DNA from: DATFDN01 sp963756545
GTDB lineage: Bacteria > Pseudomonadota > Alphaproteobacteria > Acetobacterales > Acetobacteraceae
Assembly (NCBI GenBank): GCA_963756545.1
Contig: CAVWNY010000006.1
Location: 7,854-71,853, forward strand
DNA length: 64,000 nucleotides
Direction: 5' to 3'
The first letter of the stretch is position 1. Every line of letters begins with the position of its first letter. Under the pieces are notes generated by a model. It was not told the origin of the DNA, searched no databases, and was given only the letters and a program-made list of their open reading frames with translations. Below, piece after piece: positions 41,228-50,774 of the stretch. Position numbers and translations under genes: made by a program.

Positions 41228-43264
41228 TCAGCCGAGCCGTTTACGCACCGCGGCCACCACGGCCTCGGCGGTGATGCCGAAGTGCTTATAGACGTCCTGA
41301 TAGGGAGCCGAGGTGCCGAACGTGGTCATGCCGATGAACACGCCGTCCGGTCCCAGCCACCGCTCCCAACCGAACGGCGAGGCCGCCTCGATGCCGATCC
41401 GGAAGGCGCCGCCCAGGACGCCGGCGCGATACGCCTCGTCCTGCAGGTCGAACAATTCCCAGCAGGGCAGCGACACGACCGCGACCGCGATCCCGGTCTT
41501 GCCCAGTTGCTCGCGTGCCTCCATCGCGATCGCGACCTCGGTGCCGGTCCCGATGATCGTTGCCTGGCGCGGCCCCTCGGCCTCGGAGAGCACGTACCCG
41601 CCACGCGCGCAGAGGTTCTCGGTGGCATCGGTCCGCATCGCCGGCACCGCCTGACGACTGAGTACCAGGAGGCTTGGGCCCTCGGTGCGGCGGATCGCCG
41701 TCTCCCAGCACTCGGCCGTTTCCAAAGCGTCCGCCGGGCGGAGCACGTGCAGGTTCGGCATGGCGCGCAGGCCGGCCAACTGCTCCACCGGCTGGTGCGT
41801 CGGCCCGTCCTCGCCGAGGCCGATCGAATCATGCGTCAGCACATGGATTACCCGCTGATGCATGATCGCACCGATCCGGATCGCCGGACGCATGTAGTCG
41901 CTGAACACGAAGAACGTGCCGGTGTACGGGATGATCCCGCCATGCACCGCCAGGCCGTTGGCCGCCGCCGCCATCGCGTGCTCGCGGATGCCGTAATGGA
42001 TGTAGCGCCCGCCGTAGCTGCCCGGCTCGACCGTGCCCATCGACTTCACGAAGGTCAGGTTTGAGCCCGTGAGGTCGGCCGAGCCGCCGACCAGCTCGGG
42101 GGTCGCAGGCACCAGGACCTCCAGCGCCTTATGGTTGGAGGCGCGGGTCGCGAGCTTCGGCTTCTCGTCGGCGATCTGCTGCTTCAGCGCGGCCACGGCA
42201 TCGTGCCAGGTCTCGGGCAGCTTGCCGGACATCGCGCGCTCGAACTCGGAGCGGCTGGCGTGGCGCGCCAGGCGCTTGAGCCAGGCGCGCCGCGCCGAGG
42301 CGCCGCGATGGCCGGTTGCCCGCCAGCGTTCCAGCAAATCGTCGGGGACGGTGAAGGGCGGCGCGGTCCAGCCGAGAAGCTTCTTGGCGCCCGCCGCCTC
42401 TTCCGCACCAAGGGCGGACCCGTGGACGGCGGCCGTGCCGGCCTTGGTCGGCGCGCCGAAGCCGATGATGGTGCGGCAGGCGATCAGGGTCGGCTTCTTC
42501 GAGCGGACGGCGAAGGAGAGTGCGGCGGCGATCTGCGCCGTGTCGTGCCCATCGACCGCCTTGGTCGCCCAGCCCTCGGCGGCGAACCGCTTCAGCGTGT
42601 CCTCGCTGCGGGCGAGCGCGGTGCTGCCGTCGATCGAGACGTGGTTGTCGTCGTAGAGGAATGTCAGCTTCTCAAGCCGCAGATGGCCCGCCAACCCGAT
42701 CGCCTCGTGGCTGATCCCCTCCATCAGGTCGCCGTCCCCGCAAATGACCCAGGTGCGGTGATCGACCAGCGACTTGCCAAAGCGCGCGGCCAGCATCCGT
42801 TCGGCGAGCGCCATGCCCACTGCGGTCGCAAGGCCTTGCCCGAGTGGGCCGGTGGTCGTCTCGATTCCTGGATGCTGGCCATATTCGGGATGGCCGGCGG
42901 CGGGGGAACCGAGAGCGCGGTAATGTTCGAGATCCTCCATTCCCATGCCTTCCTCGCCCGTCAGGTAGAGCAGGGAATAAAGGAGCATCGAGCCGTGTCC
43001 GGCCGAGAGCACGAAGCGGTCGCGGTCGGGCCAGCGCGGGTCGGCGGCATCGAACTTCAGGAACCGCGTCCAGAGCGCCGTCGCGACGTCGGCCATCCCC
43101 ATCGGCAGGCCAGGGTGGCCCGACCCGGCTTTCTCCACCGCGTCGATCGCCAACGCCCGGATGGCGTCGGCCATCCGCCGAGCCGGGGTGATCGGGCGGG
43201 CGAGGATCTCCGCCTGGCGGGCAAGGGCGGGATTGTCCGTGTGAGGCTCGGCTGTCGCGGCCAT
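41228..43264 (-). CDS. tkt: Transketolase
   Basis: 678 aa from ATG 43264 with AGGAG upstream. KAGSGHPGLPMGMADVATAL, GDGDLMEGISHEAIGLAGHL (TPP/Mg motif), HGSALGAEEA, GIREHAMAAAANGLAVHGG and HDSIGLGEDGPTHQPVEQLA are all transketolase blocks. Moves two-carbon units between sugar phosphates. First gene of the tkt-gap-pgk operon; 29 bp before gap. Confidence 0.97.
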   Translation of the reverse strand: MAATAEPHTDNPALARQAEILARPITPARRMADAIRALAIDAVEKAGSGHPGLPMGMADVATALWTRFLKFDAADPRWPDRDRFVLSAGHGSMLLYSLLYLTGEEGMGMEDLEHYRALGSPAAGHPEYGQHPGIETTTGPLGQGLATAVGMALAERMLAARFGKSLVDHRTWVICGDGDLMEGISHEAIGLAGHLRLEKLTFLYDDNHVSIDGSTALARSEDTLKRFAAEGWATKAVDGHDTAQIAAALSFAVRSKKPTLIACRTIIGFGAPTKAGTAAVHGSALGAEEAAGAKKLLGWTAPPFTVPDDLLERWRATGHRGASARRAWLKRLARHASRSEFERAMSGKLPETWHDAVAALKQQIADEKPKLATRASNHKALEVLVPATPELVGGSADLTGSNLTFVKSMGTVEPGSYGGRYIHYGIREHAMAAAANGLAVHGGIIPYTGTFFVFSDYMRPAIRIGAIMHQRVIHVLTHDSIGLGEDGPTHQPVEQLAGLRAMPNLHVLRPADALETAECWETAIRRTEGPSLLVLSRQAVPAMRTDATENLCARGGYVLSEAEGPRQATIIGTGTEVAIAMEAREQLGKTGIAVAVVSLPCWELFDLQDEAYRAGVLGGAFRIGIEAASPFGWERWLGPDGVFIGMTTFGTSAPYQDVYKHFGITAEAVVAAVRKRLG

Positions 43265-43370
43265 GGCAACTCCTGACGGAAACCCGGTGGTCATAGGGGG
43301 TGGGAGGGGCGGGGGGCAAGTCCCGCGGGTGGGCTTCCCATGTCCCGGCCACCGCGCCCCGCTCGGGGGC

Positions 43371-44618
43371 TCATCCGGAGCGGTTTGCCCGCGCCAGCAC
43401 CGCCTCGAACAGCACCTGACATCCCGCCTCCGCCTGTTCGGGCAGCATGTCCTCGGCCTCGTTGTGAGAAAGCCCGTCCTTGCACGGCGTGAAGACCATC
43501 GCGGTCGGCACATGGCGCGCGACATAGACCGCGTCGTGCGCAGCGCCCGAGACGATCTCGCGGGCCGGATAGCCGAGGCGGACGGCGGCCTGGCGCACCA
43601 GATCGATGCAGACCGGATCGAACGGCTGCGCGGGGATCCGGAACAGGCGGGTGATGTCCAGTTTCACCCCGCAGTCGCGCGCGATGAACCCCGCATCGCG
43701 GGGGAACTGCGCGTCAAGCCGATCCACCTCCGCTTCGTCGGGGTGGCGGAACTCCACCGAGAAGCGCACCTCCCCGGGGATCACGTTGCGGCTGTTGGGC
43801 AAAACCTGCATCTGGCCCACGGTGCCCCGTCCGGCGTCGCCGCGCGTGCGCATCATGCGGTCCACGAGGTCGATGACGCGGGCGGCACAGACCAGCGCGT
43901 CCCTGCGGGCCTCGGGCGGTGTGGTGCCCGCGTGGCTCTCCTGGCCGGTCGCGACCGCGTCGTACCAGACCTGGGCCTGCGCGCCGGTGACGATGCCGAT
44001 GGGCTTGCCCTCGCGCTCCAGGATCGGGCCTTGCTCGATGTGCAGCTCGAAATAGGCGTCGGCCGGGAAGGCCGTGGCCGGCGCTGGCCCGCGATAACCG
44101 ATCTGGTCGAGCGCGGCGCCGACCGTCACTCCCTCGGTGTCGGAGAGCGCGTTCATCGTGTCGATCGGAAAGACGCCGGCCCAGACGCCCGATCCCATCA
44201 GGCTGTGGCCGAACCGGCTGCCCTCCTCGTCGGTCCAGTTCACCAGCTCGATCGGCGCCTCGGTCGTCACGCCGAGGTCGTTCATGGTCCGCATGACCTC
44301 CAGCCCGCCGAGCACGCCCAGCGCACCGTCGAATTTTCCCCCCGAAGGCTGGCTGTCGAGATGGCTGCCGACCAGGACGGGCAAGCGGTTCGGGTCGCGG
44401 CCGGCGCGGCGGGCGAACATGTTGCCGATCGCATCGACACGCACCGTCAGGCCCGCTTGTTCGCACAGCGCGCGGAAGCGATCGCGCCCGCGCCGATCCA
44501 CATCGGTCAGGGTGAGGCGGCGCACGCCGCCTTTGGCGGTGGCGCCGATCTCGGCCATCTGCATGAGGCTGTCCCACAGCCGGCGCCCGTCGATGCGCTG
44601 GTTGGTCCCGCCGCTCAT
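43371..44618 (-). CDS. Zn-dependent M20 amidase (hydantoinase/carbamoylase family)
   Basis: 415 aa from ATG 44618 behind GGAGG. VGSHLDSQPSGGKFDGALGV and NWTDEEGSRFGHSLMGSGVW supply metal ligands; ELHIEQGPILEREG and ESHAGTTPPEARRDAL are the dimer/substrate motifs, and HDAVYVARHVPTAMVF the last. Family members are N-carbamoyl-L-amino-acid hydrolases, beta-ureidopropionases and allantoate amidohydrolases. Which one cannot be told; no hydantoinase gene adjoins. Confidence 0.88.
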   Translation of the reverse strand: MSGGTNQRIDGRRLWDSLMQMAEIGATAKGGVRRLTLTDVDRRGRDRFRALCEQAGLTVRVDAIGNMFARRAGRDPNRLPVLVGSHLDSQPSGGKFDGALGVLGGLEVMRTMNDLGVTTEAPIELVNWTDEEGSRFGHSLMGSGVWAGVFPIDTMNALSDTEGVTVGAALDQIGYRGPAPATAFPADAYFELHIEQGPILEREGKPIGIVTGAQAQVWYDAVATGQESHAGTTPPEARRDALVCAARVIDLVDRMMRTRGDAGRGTVGQMQVLPNSRNVIPGEVRFSVEFRHPDEAEVDRLDAQFPRDAGFIARDCGVKLDITRLFRIPAQPFDPVCIDLVRQAAVRLGYPAREIVSGAAHDAVYVARHVPTAMVFTPCKDGLSHNEAEDMLPEQAEAGCQVLFEAVLARANRSG

Positions 44619-44697
44619 GGTGCCCTCCGTGCGAACCGGCCGCATCTTGCCTGCCGCGCGCCGTCCTGCAAGCTTTCTCGCCGCAACGGAGGCCGTG

Positions 44698-45135
44698 ATG
44701 CCGAGCCCGATTCGCACCACCGCGCTCCTCGCATGCCTGCTCACGCTCTCGGCCTGCAAGCTGATCGACCAGCGTACCTTCGCCCCGGCCCCCGAGGCCG
44801 CGCCGCCGGCCGCCGCCGCCCGTAGCATCGAAACACGCGCGCCGCTGATCACGGTGGCGGCCGGCACCCAACTCGCGACCTACGAGGCGTTGCTGGGCTC
44901 GACGGTGCGCGCCGCCGAGGCCCGCGACCCGGCGGTGCGGTTCGACGTGATCAGCGTGGTGCCGGCCAGCGGCACGGTCGCCGAGCAGATCAAGGCTGCC
45001 GAGGCGGCGCGGGCCAGCGCGGCGGATGTGGCAAACGCGCTGATTGCGGCGGGGGCAGGGGAGGAGCGCGTACATCTCGGTGCGCGCGCCGACCCGACGG
45101 CGCGGAACCCTCAGGTGCGGGTGTACGTGCGCTGA
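44698..45135 (+). CDS. Outer-membrane lipoprotein, hypothetical
   Basis: 145 aa from ATG 44698 (GGAGG 8 bp before). Lipobox LTLSAC gives a lipidated Cys20. After a Pro/Ala linker the domain (VRFDVISVVPASGTVAEQIK, AADVANALIAAGAGEERVHL, NPQVRVYVR) resembles the last part of OmpA-like repeats but lacks the full peptidoglycan motif. Divergent from the amidase gene. Function unknown. Confidence 0.75.
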   Translation: MPSPIRTTALLACLLTLSACKLIDQRTFAPAPEAAPPAAAARSIETRAPLITVAAGTQLATYEALLGSTVRAAEARDPAVRFDVISVVPASGTVAEQIKAAEAARASAADVANALIAAGAGEERVHLGARADPTARNPQVRVYVR

Positions 45136-45220
45136 CGGGCCGGGTTCCTCGACGGTAGGTTCGTTGAGCCCTGCTTGAACATGCTGGGCAGCGGCTTGGC
45201 ATAGTCTCTTCGAGCCCTCA

Positions 45221-45493
45221 TTACCGGCCGCGCTTCGGCGTGTCCGGTCGCTCCTGGTCCTCGCTCTGTTGCGCGGTCTCCGCCGCGTGACGGTCCGATG
45301 TCGGGGTGCCGGTCGGCTTCGCCGCGTCGTCCCCCTCTTCGCCGGGCGTCGTCGGCTTCTTCGCCGGCTTGCCCGCCCCGGTCACGCCGGAGTGGGAGGG
45401 CGGGTCGCTGGCCGGGAAGCTGTCGGCCGAGGCCTGATCCACCTCGTTGGCGGGCTTCCCCAGCCCATGCTGGTCACGGTGCTCTGACGCCAT
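45221..45493 (-). CDS. Acidic small protein of the SFPASDPPS type
   Basis: 90 aa from ATG 45493. NEVDQASADSFPASDPPSHS is a motif common to short proteobacterial proteins of unknown role; the rest is Pro/Thr/Glu-rich and probably disordered. Divergent from the SDR gene and near stress-type genes. No function assigned. Confidence 0.72.
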   Translation of the reverse strand: MASEHRDQHGLGKPANEVDQASADSFPASDPPSHSGVTGAGKPAKKPTTPGEEGDDAAKPTGTPTSDRHAAETAQQSEDQERPDTPKRGR

Positions 45494-45584
45494 GGTGCGA
45501 CACTCCCTCTCTGGGGCCTGCAACGCCGGGCTCTCGTGGAAGTTCAATCCCCGACATACGCGGCAGGAACGGGAGAGCATCGAA

Positions 45585-46580
45585 ATGGGCACAACGGTCG
45601 TCGTCACGGGCGCCAGCGCCGGCAACGGGCGGGCCATCGCGCGCGCGTTCGCCGATGCCGGGTGTGATGTCGGGCTGCTGGCGCGCGACGCGGACCGCCT
45701 CAACGTAGCGGCGAGCGAGATCGAGGCGCGCGGCCAGCGGGGCGTGGCGGTGCCGACCGACGTCTCCGATCCGGACGCGGTGGAGCACGCCGCCGAGGAG
45801 GTCGAGCGCAAGCTGGGGCCGATCGACGTCTGGGTAAACGATGCCATGGTGACGATCTTCGCGCCCGTCCACGAGATCAAGCCCGACGAATTCCGCCGCG
45901 CCACCGAGGTCACGTATCTCGGCACCGTCTATGGCACGATGGCGGCGCTGCGGCGGATGCGCCAGCGCGGCAAAGGCAGCATCGTGCAGGTCGGCTCCGC
46001 GCTGGCCTACCGCGCCATCCCGCTCCAGGCGACGTATTGCGGGTCGAAGTTCGCGATCCGGGGCTTCACCGACAGCCTGCGGACGGAGCTGATGCACGAC
46101 AAGATCAACATCAGTCTCTGCATGGTCCAACTGCCGGCGGTGAACACCCCGCAGTTCGACTGGGCGCTGACCAAGATGCCGCAGAAGGCGATGCCGGTGC
46201 CGCCGATCTACCAGCCGGAGGTGGTCGGCCGCGCCGTGGTGTTCGCCGCGTTTCACCCGCGACGCGAGATCTGGCTGGGCGGCCCTAGCTGGATGGCGAT
46301 CTTGGGCAACAAGATCGCGCCTTCGTTTGCCGACTGGTATTTGGCCCGCAACGGGTTCAAGAGCCAGCAACGCGACGAGCCGACCGGGGCCAACCCGCCA
46401 TCCAATCTGTTCGAGACGGTCCCCGGCCACCAGGGGGCGCACGGCAGCTTCGATCAGCAGGCGAGCAACTGGACCTCCACGTTGTGGTTCACGGAAAACC
46501 GGGGCGTGATCGCCGGCGCAACGGCCACGGTATTGGGCGCCCTGTGCCTCGGATGGGCGTGCAAGGGGCGAGCGGGCTGA
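45585..46580 (+). CDS. SDR oxidoreductase with C-terminal membrane anchor
   Basis: 331 aa from ATG 45585. Cofactor motif VVVTGASAGNGRAIARAFAD, NDAMVTIF in place of NNAG, catalytic Ser/Tyr/Lys in VGSALAYRAIPLQATYCGSK. Beyond the SDR core a tail ends in a hydrophobic segment (VIAGATATVLGALCLGWACK). Similar SDRs with this tail are frequent in stress-gene clusters. Followed by a strong terminator. Confidence 0.88.
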   Translation: MGTTVVVTGASAGNGRAIARAFADAGCDVGLLARDADRLNVAASEIEARGQRGVAVPTDVSDPDAVEHAAEEVERKLGPIDVWVNDAMVTIFAPVHEIKPDEFRRATEVTYLGTVYGTMAALRRMRQRGKGSIVQVGSALAYRAIPLQATYCGSKFAIRGFTDSLRTELMHDKINISLCMVQLPAVNTPQFDWALTKMPQKAMPVPPIYQPEVVGRAVVFAAFHPRREIWLGGPSWMAILGNKIAPSFADWYLARNGFKSQQRDEPTGANPPSNLFETVPGHQGAHGSFDQQASNWTSTLWFTENRGVIAGATATVLGALCLGWACKGRAG

Positions 46581-46592
46581 TTTGTGCATCCC

Positions 46593-46618
46593 GGGCCGCC
46601 CGACCTTCCGGGCGGCCC
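46593..46618. terminator. Bidirectional intrinsic terminator
   Basis: GGGCCGCCC (46593-46601) pairs perfectly with GGGCGGCCC (46610-46618); GTTTGTGT follows on the plus strand. It separates the convergent SDR and DUF6496 genes. Confidence 0.75.
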
Positions 46619-46630
46619 GTTTGTGTCCGC

Positions 46631-47044
46631 CTAATTCCGCAGCGCGTCTTCCAGTTGGGCCTTGCTCATGCGGGAGCGCCCCTCGATCCTTCGCGCGGCG
46701 GCCTCGGCATAGAGCTGCTTCCGGGTCTTTCCCTGGCGCCGGGATCCGGGGGGACGATCCCCATTGGCGCCCGCCGCCAGCGTTCGCTTGGCCCGCCGGG
46801 GGCCTTCCTTCTCAGCCTGGGCCGTCTGCCCCTCGCGCTCCTTGCGCTTGGTGGTCCGCAAGCGTTCCCGGTTCTCCTTGGGGGACTGGCGGTTTGACGC
46901 GCCAGCCTCCGAGAGCGCGATCGCGATGGCCTGCTTCGGGCTGCGGACCTGCCCGCCCTGTGCGCTGTCCAGTTCGCCGTGCTTGTACTCGTGCATCACG
47001 CGCCGGACCGTCGCGCGCTGCTGCGGGCTCCCCTGGCGGGCCAT
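46631..47044 (-). CDS. DUF6496 small basic protein
   Basis: 137 aa. VRRVMHEYKHGELDSAQGGQ and SPKQAIAIALSEAGASNR match the DUF6496/plasmid-stabilisation-like family; the middle is a Lys/Arg/Glu-rich charged stretch and the end (GRSRMSKAQLEDALRN) looks like a Rho-N/SAP-type helix pair. Likely nucleic-acid associated; role unknown. 35 bp downstream of the YciE/F gene on the same strand. Confidence 0.8.
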   Translation of the reverse strand: MARQGSPQQRATVRRVMHEYKHGELDSAQGGQVRSPKQAIAIALSEAGASNRQSPKENRERLRTTKRKEREGQTAQAEKEGPRRAKRTLAAGANGDRPPGSRRQGKTRKQLYAEAAARRIEGRSRMSKAQLEDALRN

Positions 47045-47079
47045 GGCGCGTTCTCCCTCCCCGTCGGACCGTTTCCGGG

Positions 47080-47571
47080 TCAGGCGGCCTTCTGCGCCTG
47101 CTGGTTCACTGACTTGTTGGCGATCTGGTTCAGCAGGTCGTCCGCCTTCTTCTCCTCGGCCAGAGTTTCCTCCAAAAGCTTTACGGAATCCTGCAGCCCG
47201 CAGACCTTGGCCCAGGCCACCATGGTGCCGTAGCGGGCCATTTCGTAATGCTCGACGGCCTGTGCGTTGGCCAGGATGCCGGCGTCGCGCACGGCTCCGG
47301 CCTCGAACTGCTCGATGACCTCCTCGCCTTCCTCGACGATGCCGTTGAGCGCCTCGCAGGTCTGGCCGCGTGCGCGTTTGCCGAGGTGCTCGAACACTTG
47401 CTGCAGCCGCTCGATCTGGTGCTGCGTCTCCTCGCGATGATGCGTCAGCGCCTGCTTCAGGTCGTCGCTTTGCGACGCCTTCGCCATCTTCGGCAGCGCC
47501 TTCAGGATCTGGCGTTCCGCGTAATACATGTCTTGAAGAAAGTTCAGGAACAGGTCGTTCATGCTTTTCAT
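47080..47571 (-). CDS. YciE/YciF ferroxidase-family (DUF892) protein
   Basis: 163 aa ferritin-like four-helix protein. LFLNFLQDMYYAERQILKAL and the E-x6-Y/H-x2 pattern in AVEHYEMARYGTMVAWAK give di-iron ligands; HHREETQHQIERLQQVFEHL is the second helix. Family members are stress-induced (osmotic, stationary phase). Partner of the DUF6496 gene. Confidence 0.9.
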   Translation of the reverse strand: MKSMNDLFLNFLQDMYYAERQILKALPKMAKASQSDDLKQALTHHREETQHQIERLQQVFEHLGKRARGQTCEALNGIVEEGEEVIEQFEAGAVRDAGILANAQAVEHYEMARYGTMVAWAKVCGLQDSVKLLEETLAEEKKADDLLNQIANKSVNQQAQKAA

Positions 47572-47873
47572 GGGAAAGCTCGCTTGCTTCTCGTTGCAGG
47601 GATGTACCGGCGCGGCCCGCGGGCGCAGACTGCGCTAACCAGTAACCAACGCCCGCTCACGCCGTTTGGAGCGGGCCTCGCAAATCCTTGTGCGCGAGGG
47701 CAACTCGTTCTCACGACAGCGTCGCGGTGGGAGTGGACGCGGCACGCAACGCCTGACCGTCCTCCTGCGTTAGCCCCTGCATTCCGGATGGGCGCCGACA
47801 ACGCCGCATCGACAGCGCGTTGGCGCGGGCCGTCGCTGCCCGACAACGGACATCGGATCGAGGGGGCTCACGA
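47572..47873. other. Divergent intergenic region, no gene seen
   Basis: 302 bp between the YciE/F and PoxB-like starts. Open frames here lack ribosome sites and familiar content. It must hold both promoters; I see no clear operator or RNA hairpin. Confidence 0.5.
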
Positions 47874-49661
47874 ATGGCTCAGACCGTTAGCGATTTCTTT
47901 TGGCAACGCCTCCACGAATGGGGGGTGCGACGGATCTTCGGTTTCCCGGGCGACGGCATCAACGGCCTGGTCGGCGCGCTGGCCCGCGCCAAGGATAAGT
48001 TTGAATACGTGCAAGTTCGCCACGAGGAGATGGCCGCATTCATGGCCTCCGCGCATGCCAAGTTCACCGGCGAGATCGGTGTCTGCATGGCAACCTCCGG
48101 CCCCGGCGCGATCCATTTGCTGAATGGGCTCTATGACGCACGGCTCGACCATCAGCCGGTGCTGGCGGTCGTCGGTCAGACCGACCGCGCGGCGATGGGG
48201 GGCGAGTTCCAGCAGGAGGTCGATCTCGAATCATTGTTCAAGGACGTGGCCGGCGCGTTCGTCCAGCAGGCCAGCTCGCCCGTGCAGATCCGCCATCTGA
48301 TCGACCGCGCCATGCGGATCGCCATCTCGGACCGCAAAGTGACCTGCATCATCCTGCCGAAGGACGTCCAGGATTTGAAGGCGGTGCCGCAGCCGCCGGA
48401 CACTCATGGCACGATCCACACGGGTATCGGCGCGCCCCACCCGCATCCGACCCCGACCGACGCCGAGATGCGCCGGGCGGCCGAGGTGCTGAACGCCGGC
48501 AAGAAGGTCGCGATCCTCGTCGGCGCCGGCGCGCTCCATTGCACCGACGAGGTGATCGAGGCCGCCGACAAGCTCGGCGCCGGGGTCGCCAAGGCTCTTC
48601 TCGGCAAGGCCGCGCTGCCCGACGATCTGGCGTTCGTCACCGGCTCCATCGGCCTGCTCGGCACCAAGCCGAGCTACGACATGATGATGGGCTGCGACAC
48701 GCTGCTGATGGTCGGCTCGGGCTTCCCGTACTCGGAGTTCCTGCCCAAGGAGGGGGCCGCGCGCGGCGTGCAGATCGACATCTCGGCGGGGATGCTTAGC
48801 CTCCGCTACCCGATGGAGGTCCCGCTTCTCGGCGAATCCAAGCAGACCTTGCGCGCGCTGCTACCGTTGCTTCAACACAAGCAGGATCGCTCCTGGCGCC
48901 AGAAGATCGAGAAGGATGTGGCCGAGTGGTGGGACGTGCTGAAGTCCCGCGCCATGCACTCGGCCGATCCGATCAACCCGCAGCGCGTGTTCTGGGAATT
49001 TTCGCCCAAGATCCCGGAACGAGCGATCCTGACCAGCGATTCCGGCTCGTGCGCGAACTGGTACGCACGCGATCTGAAAATCCGGCGCGGGATGATGGGT
49101 TCGCTCTCGGGTGGGCTCGCCAGCATGGGCGCCGGGGTGCCGTACGCCATCGCCGCGAAGTTCGCCCACCCGGACCGGCCGGTGATCGGCCTCGTGGGCG
49201 ACGGCGCCATGCAGATGAACGGCATGAACGAGATGATCACCGTGGCCAAGTACTGGAAGCAGTGGAGTAACCCGCATTTCGTCATCATGGTGCTCAACAA
49301 CCGCGACCTGAACCAAGTGACGTGGGAGATGCGCGCGCAATCGGGCGATCCGAAGTTCGAGGCCTCGCAGCAGATCCCGGACGTGTCGTACGCCCGCTAC
49401 GGCGACCTGCTTGGACTGAAGGGCATCTTCTGCGACGATCCGGACAAGGTCGCGAGCGCCTGGGACGAGGCGTTGGCCGCCGATCGGCCGGTGATCCTTG
49501 AATTCTACACCGACCCGAACGTGCCGCCCTTGCCACCGCATATCTCTCTGAAGAATGCCAAGGCCTTTGCGACATCCCTGCCGCAGGACCCGGAATTCGG
49601 CAGCGTGGTGGTGGACACGGCGAAGGAAGTGATCGCCAGCTTGCTCCCGAGCCGTTCGTGA
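47874..49661 (+). CDS. Thiamine-pyrophosphate enzyme, pyruvate oxidase (PoxB)-like
   Basis: 595 aa from ATG 47874. FFWQRLHEWGVRRIFGFPGD, catalytic Glu in VRHEEMAAFMASAHAKFTGE, GPGAIHLLNGLYDARLDHQP, and the TPP motif GDGAMQMNGMNEMIT to VLNNRDLNQVTWE. Closest to PoxB-type pyruvate:quinone oxidases, but it lacks an obvious C-terminal membrane-binding helix. First gene of a five-gene operon; 1 bp before the next start. Confidence 0.88.
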   Translation: MAQTVSDFFWQRLHEWGVRRIFGFPGDGINGLVGALARAKDKFEYVQVRHEEMAAFMASAHAKFTGEIGVCMATSGPGAIHLLNGLYDARLDHQPVLAVVGQTDRAAMGGEFQQEVDLESLFKDVAGAFVQQASSPVQIRHLIDRAMRIAISDRKVTCIILPKDVQDLKAVPQPPDTHGTIHTGIGAPHPHPTPTDAEMRRAAEVLNAGKKVAILVGAGALHCTDEVIEAADKLGAGVAKALLGKAALPDDLAFVTGSIGLLGTKPSYDMMMGCDTLLMVGSGFPYSEFLPKEGAARGVQIDISAGMLSLRYPMEVPLLGESKQTLRALLPLLQHKQDRSWRQKIEKDVAEWWDVLKSRAMHSADPINPQRVFWEFSPKIPERAILTSDSGSCANWYARDLKIRRGMMGSLSGGLASMGAGVPYAIAAKFAHPDRPVIGLVGDGAMQMNGMNEMITVAKYWKQWSNPHFVIMVLNNRDLNQVTWEMRAQSGDPKFEASQQIPDVSYARYGDLLGLKGIFCDDPDKVASAWDEALAADRPVILEFYTDPNVPPLPPHISLKNAKAFATSLPQDPEFGSVVVDTAKEVIASLLPSRS

Positions 49662-49662
49662 G

Positions 49663-50763
49663 ATGACACGTCCAGCGGCGCCCATCGGGACCGTGCAGGC
49701 GCGCGCCTACACGGTCCCGACCGACCAGCCGGAGCAGGACGGCACGCTGGATTGGGACAGCACGACCCTGATCGTCGCGACCGTCGAGGCGGGCGGCTAC
49801 GAGGGAATCGGCTACACCTATGCAGACAAGGGGAATGCCGGGCTGATCAGCGGCAAGCTCGCCAAGGCGATCAAGGGCCAGGACGCGTTCGACATCCCCG
49901 GCTGCGTCGCCACCATGGAGTGCGAGGTGCGCAACATGGGAAGGCGGGGCCTCGCCGGGACGGCGATTTCGGCCGTCGATGTCGCGTTGTGGGACTTGAA
50001 GGCCAAGCTGCTCGACCTTCCGCTCGTGCGCCTGCTCGGGGCCGTGCGTCCGCATGTGCCGATCTATGGCAGCGGCGGCTTCACCAACTACACCGACGCG
50101 CGCCTGGCCGAGCAGCTCGGCGGGTGGGTCGGCGAGGACGGCTGCCGGTGGGTGAAAATGAAGGTGGGCCGTGATCCAAGACGCGACCGCGAGCGGGTGA
50201 AGGCGGCGCGCACGGCGATCGGCGACGCCGGGCTGTTCGTGGACGGCAACGGAGCGTTCGCGCTCAAGCGCGCGCTCGCTTTCGCCGATCATGTGCTGAT
50301 CCACGACGTACGTTGGTTCGAGGAGCCGCTCTCGTCGGATGATCTCGCTGGATTGCGGCTCTTGCGCGAACGCATCCCCGCCCCGATGGAGGTCGCGGCC
50401 GGGGAATACATCTACGTGCCGCGCGACGCGCTCGCCATGCTCGCGGCCGAGGCCGTCGATGTGTTGCAGGCAGATGCCACGCGCTGCGGAGGGGTCAGCG
50501 GGTTTCTCGCCGCCGGGTACATGGCGGCGGCCCACCAGCTTGATTTGTCCGGCCATTGCGCGCCATCGGTGCATCTGCACGCCGCTTGCTCGGTGCCGCG
50601 ACTGCGTCATCTCGAATGGTTTCACGATCACGTGCGGATCGAGCACATGCTGTTTGATGGCGCACCGACGCCGAAACGGGGCGTGATCACGCCCGATCTG
50701 TCGCGTCCGGGCCTTGGCATCGCGCTGAAACGTCAGGACGCCGAACTCTACGCCGACGACTGA
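49663..50763 (+). CDS. Enolase-superfamily (mandelate racemase-like) enzyme
   Basis: 366 aa. Metal ligands in LFVDGNGAF, VRWFEEPLSSDD and MEVAAGEYIYV; catalytic Lys in WVKMKVGRD; LSGHCAPSVHLHAAC holds the C-terminal His. Probably a sugar-acid dehydratase (D-altronate/gluconate type) or racemase. Second gene of the PoxB-GMC operon, which fits oxidation of aldonic acids. Confidence 0.87.
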   Translation: MTRPAAPIGTVQARAYTVPTDQPEQDGTLDWDSTTLIVATVEAGGYEGIGYTYADKGNAGLISGKLAKAIKGQDAFDIPGCVATMECEVRNMGRRGLAGTAISAVDVALWDLKAKLLDLPLVRLLGAVRPHVPIYGSGGFTNYTDARLAEQLGGWVGEDGCRWVKMKVGRDPRRDRERVKAARTAIGDAGLFVDGNGAFALKRALAFADHVLIHDVRWFEEPLSSDDLAGLRLLRERIPAPMEVAAGEYIYVPRDALAMLAAEAVDVLQADATRCGGVSGFLAAGYMAAAHQLDLSGHCAPSVHLHAACSVPRLRHLEWFHDHVRIEHMLFDGAPTPKRGVITPDLSRPGLGIALKRQDAELYADD

Positions 50764-50774
50764 CAGAGGGAAAC

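Noticed and set aside
38952..41291. 779-codon plus-strand open frame
   Set aside because: Exactly antisense to pgk and gap, both unmistakable; no ribosome site or domain.
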